Shown here piece by piece: positions 32,055 to 42,144 of a stretch of DNA of 64,000 nucleotides; within the stretch, counting starts at the first letter, position 1, and every line of letters starts with the position of its first letter. The position numbers and the translations under genes were made by a program. This DNA comes from Adiantum capillus-veneris. Its lineage: Eukaryota > Streptophyta > Polypodiopsida > Polypodiales > Pteridaceae. The notes beneath the pieces are model-generated. The model was not told where the DNA came from, did no database searches, and saw only the letters and a program-made list of their open reading frames with translations. Location: NCBI GenBank assembly GCA_014529385.2, contig CM043953.1:116629049-116693048 (forward strand). Reading direction: 5' to 3'.

Positions 32055-33200
32055 TGTCAGGAGTTTTTTGGAGCAAGGGATTGCGCATATGTACATACAC
32101 ATGCATGGTGCATCAAATAAAGAATTGCCCATTTTCCTTAGCCAGGTGGTTACGTGGGGCCCACATGTGTACAGGTAGGACAGCATGTACATAGTGCAGC
32201 AATTTTCACTATTATTAGTACTGGTGTATTTTTTCTACAATAAGGAGGAGTTGGTAGCGCGTAAAACTTCTCGAGGAAGCTATCCGCAGGCCGACGACAT
32301 GAGGTCAGCAGGTGCGTCAGATGGCATCTAGTGGCGTCAGGAGGGCGAACGAGGTCAATATTTGCACGCAGATGAGGACGGATACAACGTGGGTGTTTTC
32401 TTGTGAGAGTTACGCAGAAAGGTCATCATTAGGACCACTTTTTGGGGCCACTTCACGTGGTGGCGAGATGCATTATTGGAAAAAAAGCTAAGTGCCAGGT
32501 GTGCAAATGATGCAAAAAGGTGACAACTATGCACTGCGAGGTCAGTTTTTGGCCTGTTCGGGGTCCGTTTGAGGTCATCTAAAAGGCCAAGGGTGCCCAA
32601 GTAATAAAGCTAAGTGTGGGAACTGAAAAAACGGAGAGAAGACCAGAAAAAACGTGGAGAAGAGAGGAGGAACAGCCGCAGGTGTGTTTTTGCCCATTTT
32701 GGAGCCTGTTTTGATCGTAAACTGCTCATCCGAGGTCGGATTTGAGCACTTTGACATTGTAGACTGGGGTTTTGGGCCGTTCCGGACGCGATGGCGCTGT
32801 CCATTTTGCCAAATTCCTCACTCTTTTCCTGCTGTTTTTCTGTGTAAGTTTCTCCTATGAGCGAAGTTTCTGCTCTAGTTTGTGATTGTATCTGGTATCT
32901 TTTACCCATATTGTGTGAGCTGTTTGCCCCATTGGTGTTGGCCCAAGCTCATTTGTATCTAAACATCAAAAATTCTCCTCTTTTGAGCTGAGTTTTTTGG
33001 GTGTGTGTGTGTGTATGTGTGTGTCTGTGTGGAGTGGGCAAGTGGATAGTCTCTCTCCTCTCACTCCAGAGGTGTGTTCCCTGTCTCGGCCAGGTGTGTT
33101 GTGTAAGCCGAGTGGTGCCCCATAGTGTGTGTGTGTATCTTCCCAAGAGTGTGTGTCGGGTCGTTATAGAGGCGCTGTGTGTGTTTTCATCCCGCTCACA
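32055..33200 (+). repeat. Element B2 3' LTR (1146 bp)
   Basis: Near-identical copy of 24430-25573. The extra two bases are in the GT microsatellite near 33001. Confidence 0.95.
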
Positions 33201-33951
33201 ACGCTAAACGAGTTGATCAAAGAAGCTCTTTATCTAGTGGATAACTGTGAGGCATACAAAGAAAAGGACTTAAAGAGTCAAGGAGATGACACATCCTCTC
33301 AGCACAGTGTTTCACAGATAAGTGAGTCCATTGCCAAGCCAACGACACCTATTGATCAAGAAAATCTTATTGACGACTTGGTCAAGAGGTTGATTCCTCT
33401 TGTAAGGTCTGATTCGGGAGAGCCGAAGTGGTGTGAAATTGAGAGAAAATGGACGAACCATACGGGGGAAGAGTGCTATTATATCATGGAAAATGCTAGG
33501 GAGAGGTATGTACAACCTGTTCCAGAAGAACCTACTCCACCTAGATACATTACGAGGAATGTGACAGGACCAGTAGGAGTTTTAAGGCCACAGCTTGTCT
33601 TAGGACAAAAACCTCCGCTGCCAGGTGCTAGAATTCCGGTAGACATGAGATACATGCCAATGATGGAAGCATCAAATAAACCAATGCCAGTACTAGCTAC
33701 AATGTGGTATAGAAACCAAAGTGAGTACTACCCTTCGGAGCAACAAAATGTGAGAGAAACACATGGAGTGGTGAGGCCGGTACAACCTCCACCTCCTGGG
33801 TTTCAGTCGAAAGAAATAAGGTATGAAATGGACGAAAGGACATTGCGATTCATTGCAAATAGCAGCTTATCTAGGTCAAAGCTTGCTTATAGCCAAGAGG
33901 AAATGCTAAAAGAATCTCCTCAACCAGAGACAGATTGTCAGTGACAACCAC
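33201..33951 (+). pseudogene. Element B gag, part resumed after the B2 insertion
   Basis: The frame continues from before B2 with LNELIKEALYLVDNC, the same motif as A near 9920. It proceeds through WTNHTGEECYY and GPVGVLRPQ and a proline-rich region to MDERTLRFIANS. It stops at TGA 33942-33944. The first zinc knuckle should lie here, but a one-base shift leaves only its second half (NHLVKQC) in the next frame. An open frame that starts further back, inside the B2 LTR at 33129, is a fusion artefact of the insertion. Confidence 0.8.
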
Positions 33952-34692
33952 TTGGTCAAACAATGTCCTCGTACGGAGATCACTGGAGTAAACGCCTATT
34001 GTCTTGAGTGTGGTATCACTCACTTGATCCCCGATTGCCCGAAAAAACCAAACCGAATCAGGAAAATCACGCCAAATGTATTAGGGATTTTCCAGCTACC
34101 TAATAGCTCAGAAAATGAAAATGTCGTACCAGTTCAAGTGATTACGAGAGCACAAGCTCAAAAGAAAGCTGATGAGAATCCAGAGACAAAGAACACGGAA
34201 AGTGACACGAGTCCAAAGACAGATGATGGACCAAAGACAGATGCACCTAGTCAGAAAAGCAAGAGCAAACGAAATAGTTGGAAAGCTAGAAAGAGAAAAA
34301 ATCCCTAGCTGAGAAGCTTACCGAAGCTGCGGAGAAGATAAAACAACATGAAGAAAAGGAGGCACCTTCTCTTACACAGATGGTGAAACCTCTAGAAGAA
34401 CCATCCACGGATGAGAAACCGAGAAGTGCTAGTTCAGGAGGATCTGTGTTGGCAGAGAAGGTTAATGAGACATTAGATGCCCTCTTGAAAGCCTATGATA
34501 TGAGGCTCAAAAACAACCAAACCCAAGAACAAAGGTGGAGGAAATATCCCTATGCGGAACTAGAAAAGCAAAGGTTTGAAATGTGTCAGAAAATGATTCA
34601 AACAACCCAAGCTTTACTAGAACCACCAGTTGCAAAACCTGAGGATGTGATCCGTGTCATGCCTACACAAGTAATCCCACCAAACTAGTCAT
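33945..34692 (+). pseudogene. Element B zinc knuckle and Lys/Glu linker
   Basis: From about 33952, frame 1 encodes VKQCPRTEI followed by an intact second knuckle, CLECGITHLIPDC, and then an acidic/basic linker with DAPSQKSKSKRN. It ends at TAG 34306-34308. Frame 3 carries on from 34380 with SSGGSVLAEKVN and QEQRWRKYPYAELEKQR, parallel to A 11165-11330. The two frames show another shift near 34300. Confidence 0.75.
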
Positions 34693-35756
34693 GAGCACAT
34701 ACCAAACTTCAAAGACCCAGCATTAGAACCAAGGATAGTACTGAATGCCATGGATAACTCTTCCGAGGGATTTCACCAAGCTATACCTGAGGATTGTAAA
34801 GAGATAGATGGTTTTGACGAATTGTGGAAACAATTCAGAGAGGCCAATGAATCCGATGACCTAAGAAGATGAGTAGACAAGACTGGTGATGAACAAGGAG
34901 TGTTCTACCACCAATATAGGAATTTGAGACTGGATCTCAAATGAATCTAGACGTGCGATCGTATTGGGGCGACAAAGGATCTGTACAATCTATGGATAGT
35001 CAACCCCATTCGCTAAGAACACTACCGTCCTACATGGGAGAGTACGAGACCAAGTCAGATGTGGTTGCAGTCCCATCACAGAGATTGTCTCCCAAAAAGG
35101 CCATCGATTCAAAGGGGCTAGTAGATATTCTTTCTACCCCAGTTACTTGTACAATAATGTTAGCCGAGTTGCTCAGAATAAGACCAAACATGTGGGCTAA
35201 TGTGGGTAAATGTATAGAGAAATTTGGTGTAAAAACCCCAATGACTCAAATCGAGGAAGGCATCAAAGAGCTTGAAATGCCTCAACTGAATACTAGGCTA
35301 GTGCCATTAAACAAGGTAGGCGAGTATTACGAGGGAGAAGAGGGAAACACCACCCTTCCTGTGGAATTCAATGGTGTAAAAACCATGGCAATCCTTCACA
35401 GTGGAGCTGGTGTGGCCATTGCAACCAAAGAGGTTTGGAAAAAATGGGGAAAACCTGCCTTGATATCCACACGAATGACCCTGCAGCTTGCAGACAGACA
35501 CAAGGAAAAGCCCCTAGGACTGCTAGAAAAGGTACTTGTTACTTCTTGTGGCATTGAATATGAACACACTTTTGCTGTTGTTAACTTTGGCAAGAAGAAC
35601 AACTATGACATCATTTTGGGAAGACCATTCATGCGACAATTGAAAATGGTCCAAGATTGGGGTTATGACCATGTATATCTGAGATATATGGAAACCATAA
35701 CAAAGATAAACTTGAGGGACCATAGCTATAGGGATGTGACAAGAACACCGGTTTAG
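34693..35756 (+). pseudogene. Element B aspartic-protease-like region
   Basis: Bases 34693-34940 are degenerate between frames. Frame 3 is open from 34941 to TAG 35754-35756. A protease-like core lies at 35385-35640: VKTMAILHSGAG, then LADRHKEKPLGLLEKV, HTFAVVNF and YDIILGRPFMRQL. In active retroviral-type proteases the first motif reads D-S/T-G. Here the Asp position is His (codon 35397-35399), so activity is probably lost. The later DIILGRP motif is well kept. Element A lacks this whole segment. Confidence 0.8.
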
Positions 35757-36623
35757 GAGTTTGATTCCGCCACAGAAGCAGGATCAGAACTTCGAGCTTG
35801 GTTAGGTAAGCCTAAAGAACTGTGGATGTGTGGAGCTTCACAATGTGGTAGCTTGAAACGTAAGGAATGTATCCTAGAATGGGTTATAGCGGATAGGGAC
35901 TATATCCCATAACCATTTCCTGAAGAAGAGTTAGAGCCTTTTGGATGGGAACACATCTTGGCTACTCTGGACGTTTGCGTCGTGGAGGATGCTCCCACAA
36001 CAAAGTTTCGTGATGAAAATGGCTATGATGTCGTTCCTTATTTTGCAGTGAGTGTAATCCAGGAAAACGAAGAGTACCAGACATCAACAAGCTCTCGACA
36101 TAAGGAGCAAATTAAGAAATGTGGAGAATCAAAAGATGAAGAAGACGACGCGTTCTATGACTCTGTAGAACACTTCGAGCTTCAAGAAGATCAACGGCCC
36201 GGGAATCAATGTCATCGCTACACGAATAAAGTGCATCAAAAGTGGATTCCAAAGTCCTCGGTGAAGACACAACCACCACAAGCATCCTCATACATGGCTC
36301 CTAATAAGGATGCAAAGACTCAGCTAGGAGGAATACGACCAGAGCAACGAGCTAACAATGCTCTAATCAATGGGCTAGAAAACTCCTCCAAGAAAATACC
36401 ACCCACGAGCAAACAGACAGTAACTTTCCACTACCAGCCAAAAAATCAAGGGAAAGTACAAGAAGTCAACCTTGCTGAGGATAGTAGCGATAGTAGTGAT
36501 GAATCTTATGACATTCCCTATCATCAACTTAGGCCATCACTATCATCAACCCCTTCAGCAACAACCATGACAGGTCAAAAGAACAGGACAACAAGTCAAA
36601 GCCAAAAAGCTCGACAAATCTAG
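35757..36623 (+). pseudogene. Element B post-protease segment with GYDV..PY motif
   Basis: The same frame continues past TAG 35754 and TAA 35910-35912. It holds ELRAWLGKPKELW, FGWEHILATLDVCV, PTTKFRDENGYDVVPYF and an acidic/serine-rich tail, ending at TAG 36621-36623. The GYDVVPYF part matches A near 11455, where it is joined directly to the gag linker. I do not recognise a domain. The RT that follows in A is absent here. Confidence 0.7.
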
Positions 36624-37122
36624 ATACCAAAAAGCCAGATCGGCCAAAAACAGATATGGATCAAGAAGACAAAGGTCTCTAATGACAAATCACAAGATCC
36701 AACACCAAAACAAAAAACAAGGAAAGAGTGCACGAATGGGTAAGAATATCACAAAGTTGCAAGCTTTCACAACTCAGGTTTGGGCTCCAAAGAAGTTGAT
36801 TCAAGCACAAAAAAGTCAGGAATTCATTTGGATTCCAAAACAACCATAGTATCAACTTTCAAAGCCTAAATCCCATCCCCAACCAAGCGTACAAGGGCTG
36901 AAGCAAAGACCACTGTCGACTCACACAACAAAAAGGTGGATCCCAAAGAAGTCTCTTCAAACACAAACGAAGCACGGGCAAGTATGGGTTCCCAAACGAG
37001 CGTCAGCAACAAAACAACCAATAATCGCAAAGAAATGGGTCCCAAAGAAGAACAATAAAACTGCTGTCAGTGCCTCGCCGCTTGAATTCTTGCAATTCTT
37101 CCTACGATTACAGTACAGTTAG
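36590..37122 (+). pseudogene. Basic region with five W[AIV]PK motifs, no start codon of its own
   Basis: Frame 1 is open from about 36590 to TAG 37120-37122, with a single internal TAG at 36844-36846 (a CAG-type position). It is rich in Lys, Arg and Gln. Trp-x-Pro-Lys motifs start at 36781, 36829, 36937, 36985 and 37036, all in the same frame (WAPKK, WIPKQ, WIPKK, WVPKR, WVPKK). It overlaps the end of the frame-3 segment and may continue that protein after a frameshift. A single similar motif, KWIPKSS, lies in frame 3 at 36243. Function is unknown; nucleic-acid binding is a guess from charge. Confidence 0.55.
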
Positions 37123-38780
37123 AAGAGAGAAAGTCTCTTCAATCAAGCAACGATACAGGAGCTTCAAAGACCATTACATTGCTTAGAATAGGAAGCCTCG
37201 CCAACAAATGCCAATAAGCAAATTGCTTACCCACATCTTGCACAACATAAATCTTTTCCATGCATTGACTGTGTATGCATAATAGGGCCACATTACAAGG
37301 CCTGCATAGGCAAAACTTTTAATTGCCCAAGCACAACACATACCCTTTGCGATACCCTGTCGTAAAGGATGACTCCAAATAGGAAGGGGGGAGGCATTCT
37401 GAATGCAAACCTAACATTATGACTATTAGAGGGCAATGTTTTGTGAGATGCATTGAATTTTTGCGTTTTATTGTGATAATTTTTTGACGAAATTTAGAGT
37501 ATATGCCCTCATAGTAGTGTTATAGAGGAGTATGTACATAGCATTTAGATTTCTATTTGAATGATTTTTCTTTTGTTGAGTTGTTTTAAGATTTTCTTTG
37601 TTATTATTAAGAAAAAATAAAAAAATCCATAATCCACATGAAGAAAAGATTGATGAGAGACCTGAGAACTACAAAGAGAAGAAGGTACAGGAAAACGATG
37701 AAACTTCACGAAGTATGTCTCAGTAGCCACTACAACAGCCAAAGAACTTGTCACAAAGCAGTGTCAACATGCAACCGACAAGTCATACAAGTCAGAGTCG
37801 AGTAGCTAAGCCACAAAATGAGTGAGGTGTTAGTCCCAAAGCTTCAAGTAATATTCTCTGTGGTCTAAGCGTCTTAGCTATTCTAGGTACTGCTCAAGCT
37901 GGAAGAGTTGAGCATATTTACGTTGTGTCGCTCATGCTGGTATAGGTGAGCAAAAGAGTCGAAGTCTAAGTACTTAAGTCTGGTGAAGTGAAGGAGAAGG
38001 TCCAAAAGACACTCACGTATTGAGCACAGTGAGATACGAGTGGAGAAACTTCTACATTGACAACCCTTCTTGGAAAGGTGGAAGCTATTGAGACATCTTT
38101 TGATGTCACATGTGCTACATTTATTCCTCGAAACACCCATCATCTCCTTCTTTCACATTGCATGCTTTTGTTGACAAATTTCTCATATGCATATAGAGTG
38201 TCCCATAATTGGCACTTGCATCAGGCACTCTTTCCGTGTTTCACCCAAGCACTCACCTTTCATGAACATGTACTTCACGTTCAGCTGCTCAACTCCAATA
38301 AGAGCGTATACCAAAGGCATTTTTTTTCCCCCACCGGGTTTTTTCCCTTTGATCATCCAGGTTTTAGACCCTAATCTAAATGCACCTATCACCATCCTCT
38401 TGTACATATTCCTTCTACATCAACAATAAGGAAATGCTACTCAAATTAATTGACAAATGAATTGTAGCACCAATTTCAGATCATAGCATACTTCTCCTCA
38501 ATGGCGAGTCAAAGAATGGCCTACAATGACAAAGCTGCAGACAACACTAACAACATGATTGCACAGAAACAAAGAAGTCCCCAATGAAGAAGAGCAGACA
38601 TAAAAGTAATCAGAGGATCTCAAAAGATGAATGGTTATGATGATAGATGTCTGCTCTAATGGATCATAGTTCTTGTTGTTGTTCAATAAAGTTACAAGCA
38701 GTGCAACACATGAAGCCAAAACAATAGCTAAGACCACATCGCCATCGACAATCAGGTCATGTCGGGGACGACATGAACGC
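37123..38780 (+). other. Element B 3' non-coding region
   Basis: About 1.65 kb between the last coding trace and the polypurine tract, where RT, RNase H and integrase would be expected in a complete element. Frames on both strands are short and without motifs. Confidence 0.65.
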
Positions 38781-38792
38781 GGAAGGGGAGAG
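38781..38792 (+). other. Element B polypurine tract
   Basis: GGAAGGGGAGAG directly before the 3' LTR. Confidence 0.85.
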
Positions 38793-39749
38793 TGTTGACC
38801 GCTGGGTCAACAACACAACATAACTCAAGTTTCGTACCAAAGTCTTATCTTTTGCGAGTTATAAAATTCTGCAGATTATGGCTATAAACGTCATTTGTAA
38901 TGAGTAGTTATTCTAGTTTCAGAATCCAGGGTGCAATGGAACTTCCAGATTGTAAATACAAAGCCATTTGACCCTTTCAACCCCATTTTTGGTTAAACCT
39001 AAGGTAGCCTTAGTATATAAGGTACTAGGTCATTTTGTAAAGGAGACTTTTATCATAATCAAAACTTTAGCGCTGCCGTCTACTGTGTGTGAGAGAGAAA
39101 GAGAGTGAGCATGAGCTTTATCCTCTCGCTACGCCCGGCTCGCTCAACACATTGGAGATCTGACTGCACCATTTTTGTAGGCTCGAGGAGAGCTCTGCGA
39201 CAACGCCAAGCATTCCACGCGAGACGAAGCGCACACATCGACGCATCTACGAGCTATTTGTGGCCGTAAGTGTATCAAATGATGTTTGTTTTCTGCGTGC
39301 TAGTAGTCTATAGAATCGTGGCGACATAAGCTACGCATAGGTACTCATAAATTTCAATTTCGGGCACTTTCAAAATTCTACTCTGTCATCCTACGCATTT
39401 TCCGCAGATGGGTTTAGAGTGAGGTTTTTGAGTGTAGACGCTTAGGGACAAGTGTATCCTAGTGAGGGGATGGTGTTCCTTAAGTTTCGTATGAATCTGG
39501 CATGATTAGGTGAGTTACCTTCCGTATGTGTGTATGTGGCTAGGTGGTGTAGTTGAGAGCAGTGAGGCTCTTGATTGTGGTTTAGTTGGCCTTCCAAAGT
39601 GTTGTATGTGTAGGATGGTCTCAGCCTGACAAGCTAAAGAGATTTCCTCCGTGTGCCTATTGTGTCATCTGTGTCCTCGATTGACATTATATTGATCTAG
39701 GTAGTGTTTGCATGCACTTCATGGGTGTGTGAGTCGTTCCCGTCCAACA
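38793..39749 (+). repeat. Element B 3' LTR (957 bp)
   Basis: Begins TGTTGACCGCTGGGTCAACA, ends GTCCAACA, and is followed by CTCTT. Same length as the 5' LTR but with roughly 5% differences by eye. Confidence 0.97.
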
Positions 39750-39754
39750 CTCTT
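39750..39754 (+). other. Element B 3' target site duplication CTCTT
   Basis: Matches 19814-19818 exactly. Confidence 0.95.
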
Positions 39755-39757
39755 CCT

Positions 39758-40017
39758 TGTTAGGAAATATTATGTAGCTAAGTAAATATTAGAGTAGTTT
39801 AAATAATGTAGAGAGAATTTTCACACACAAGAGTTTATAGAGTAGAGAGAGAGAGAGAGAGAGAGAGAATACACGTTATATGTGGTTCATGTAATGTGGG
39901 CTACGCCCATGAGAAAGCAACCACTCAATGGATTTAGTATTTTAAACTAGTAGTAGGTTACAAAGAGATTATACCCTTAATGGAACTCTTGCCTTGATTC
40001 ACTCTCACCACCTCACA
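39758..40017 (-). repeat. Copia-1 3' LTR
   Basis: Read on the minus strand it starts TGTGAGGTGG right after a purine-rich GGAAGAGGGAG and ends CCTAACA at 39758. It contains CCACATATAACGTG and a CT tract at the position usual in plant copia LTRs. The other LTR is not visible, so the boundaries rest on this copy alone. Confidence 0.65.
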
Positions 40018-41509
40018 CTCCCTCTTCCAAACGAGTGCATATAAAGTAATGTCTCACCTTGATGTGCTTTGTCCTTGAGTGAAAAACTCAATTCTTTGCA
40101 AGATGAATGATGAGTTGACTGTCACTATACAAGACACAATTGTCTTGCTTGTATCCAAGATGCTCCAAGAATCTATTGAAGCCACATAATTTCTTTGCTT
40201 GCCTCTATCATTGCTACATACTCTTCTTCCGTGCTAGAAATTGAAACCACTTTCTACCGCTTTGAAGCCCAGCTTACTGTTGTGCCTCCAACTGTGAAGA
40301 CATAGCCAGTGGTGCTCCTTCAAGTATCTTTGTCACCTACCAAATTTGTATCAACAAGAAAATATGAGTGCCTCCAAAATACAAAGCATTCATGGTTGTC
40401 CCTTTTAGTTACCTAAGTATCCACTTCACAGCTTGCCAATGCTCTTTACCTGGATTATCCATGAACCTACTCACAACTCCTACTGCATGTGCAATATTTG
40501 GCCTTGTCCAAACCATAGCATACATTAGAGAACCTATCATTGCAGCATAAGGAGCTTTAGACATATAGGCTATCTCCTCTTGTGTCTTTAACACATATCC
40601 TCAGTTAGTTTAAAATGACTAGCCAAATGTGTAGAAATATATTTTGCATCTTGCATTGCAAACCTTTCTAGTACCTTCTTGATGTAATCCTCTTGAGATA
40701 TATTTACTGTCTCCTTTGCCCTGTCCCTTGATATCTTCATACCAAGTAACCACTTTGCAACACGTAAATCTTTATTTAAAAAGATTTAGACATCTCCTCT
40801 TGTAGGTCTTTGATGTCCTGCATGTTAGCACTTGCAATCAACATGTCATCAACATACAAGATTAAGATGATAAACTTTTCATCTCCCAAATTCTTTGTGT
40901 AGATGCAATGATCTGAGTTGCATCTTCTAAATCTGTGATCCATTGATCGAACTTCAAGTTCCAATGTCTTGATGCTTTCTTTAGACCATACAATCTCTTC
41001 TTTAATTTGCAAACCATTTTCTCCTTACCCTTTACTTCATACCCCTTTGGTTGAAGCATGTAGCTTTCCTCCTCTAAGTCACCGTTAGGGAATGCCATAT
41101 TTACATCCATTTGATCAAGATTTAAGCTATGAGAATCCACAAGGCTAGAGAAACTATTTCATTGAAATTAATACCTTTCTTTTGGGAAAACACTTTTACC
41201 ACAAGCCTGGACTTGTAGCGTTTCTTCCCACCTTCTTCTTCCTTCAGCTTGTACACCCACCATTTGTTTTATAGTGCCCGCTTACCTTTAGGTAATGCAA
41301 CAACCTCCCACATTTGATTGCAATGTAATGCGTCCATCTCCACTTCCATGCTCTTTATCGGTTATTCTTTGGATTCATGTTGCATAACTTGTTTGTATGA
41401 TTCAAGCTCTCCAGAATCTGAGACGCAGAGATGGTTGAAGAAAGGAACAAACCTTTCTAGAGGTCTACTTGCTCTTGTAGATCTTCGGATCATAGGTTGA
41501 GGCTCTTCA
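40018..41509 (-). pseudogene. Copia-1 pol 3' half: RT and RNase H, decayed
   Basis: Minus-strand copia remnant, broken into several frames. RT appears as [20 protein letters not shown] and [11 protein letters not shown] near 41050-41120, [13 protein letters not shown], then HCIYTK and ILYVDDMLIAS near 40830-40900 with both catalytic Asp present. GSLMYAMVWTRPNIAHAVG lies near 40500, and RNase H ends near 40070 (YSDSQLIIHLAKN, HIKVR). The linker RASRPLERF-like sequence near 41450 matches Copia-3. Copia-2 interrupts the element at 41509, and the rest continues at 46935. Confidence 0.88.
41505..41509 (+). other. Copia-2 5' target site duplication CTTCA
   Basis: CTTCA precedes the Copia-2 5' LTR and recurs at 46935-46939 after the 3' LTR. 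Confidence 0.95.
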
Positions 41510-41831
41510 TGTTGAGATGTCGAGCTCTACACCTTGAGCTGGCATCCACTACGGGTCTTGGCGGCTTACGACATTTACTCACTGGCACGTTAGGTGACCG
41601 ACACGGAGGATCTCTGCCAGTGATTCTACAGCTGGACTACACTTATAGTGCCAGCCTAGTACGCTACTAGCGAGTTCACACTTAGTGACCGCATGTACAT
41701 ATGTGCTACTTTTCAGCTTTAGCACTTAGTCATTTTGTACTCTCTTTTCTGTGAAGAAGAAGAAGAAGCTTTCCATCTGTGTGTGCTTTGTGCTTGTCTT
41801 GTGTAGCTCTCTTGCATCCTCATTCTTTACA
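41510..41831 (+). repeat. Copia-2 5' LTR (322 bp)
   Basis: Starts TGTTGAGATGTCGAG and ends TCTTTACA right before the PBS. It contains (GAA)n followed by GCTTTCC near 41755. Confidence 0.95.
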
Positions 41832-41844
41832 TGGTATCAGAGCC
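41832..41844 (+). other. Copia-2 primer binding site, tRNA-iMet type
   Basis: TGGTATCAGAGCC, the classical copia primer site complementary to initiator tRNA-Met, begins immediately after the LTR. Confidence 0.95.
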
Positions 41845-42144
41845 TGGTGCAGGCAAGAGAGGCTAAGAGAGCAAGAGCATCACAATCCCGTCGTTCGCAA
41901 TCCACGACCAGATGCCGAAGGCGCCTCGCGCAGCGAGAAAAATTTTAGGGGTTTTTCGCACAATTTTATGAACAGGTCTCCAAAGTGCAGTATACAGAGA
42001 TTTACTGTACAAGTACAGTGGTTGTATGTACGCTTGATTGTGGACACTCGTTGAGTGTAGAAAGCGTTACAAGAACCACGATAGCAGGTTCAGCAGATTT
42101 ACAGGTTTTTGCAGATTGCAGCTATTTTGTCTTAGTGCTTCAAG

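Larger units (their letters stand above)
24430..33200 (+). mobile_element. Element B2: Tat-like Ty3/gypsy retrotransposon nested in B gag
   Basis: Two LTRs of 1144 and 1146 bp flank an internal region with PBS, gag, protease, RT, RNase H, a second RNase H, integrase and a polypurine tract. ACGC lies immediately outside both ends (24426-24429 and 33201-33204), so a 4-bp or imperfect 5-bp duplication is likely. The extra RNase H between the first RNase H and integrase is a known mark of the Tat lineage. The LTRs differ at about ten positions by eye plus a 2-bp GT change, so the insertion is younger than B. One in-frame stop in RT and a gag-pol frame change are the only coding faults found. Confidence 0.92.
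19819..39749 (+). mobile_element. Element B: 19.9-kb non-autonomous Ty3/gypsy-related retroelement with a nested insertion
   Basis: Two 957-bp LTRs flanked by CTCTT duplications define the element. Without the nested B2 (8.77 kb) it is about 11.2 kb. In order it has LTR, PBS, a leader with eight palindromes, gag (split by B2), zinc knuckle, linker, protease-like region, a GYDV..PY segment, a basic WxPK region, about 1.6 kb of non-coding DNA, polypurine tract and LTR. I found no RT, RNase H or integrase motifs, so it would need proteins in trans. Coding homology to A runs through gag and the GYDV segment. By eye the LTRs differ at about 45-50 of 957 positions. Confidence 0.9.

Noticed and set aside
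33129-33944. A 271-codon protein starting in the B2 LTR
   Set aside because: Its first codons are LTR sequence joined by insertion to the interrupted B gag; it is a fusion by chance.
38793-39749. Solo LTR
   Set aside because: It pairs with 19819-20775, with equal length and matching CTCTT duplications, so it is the 3' LTR of B.
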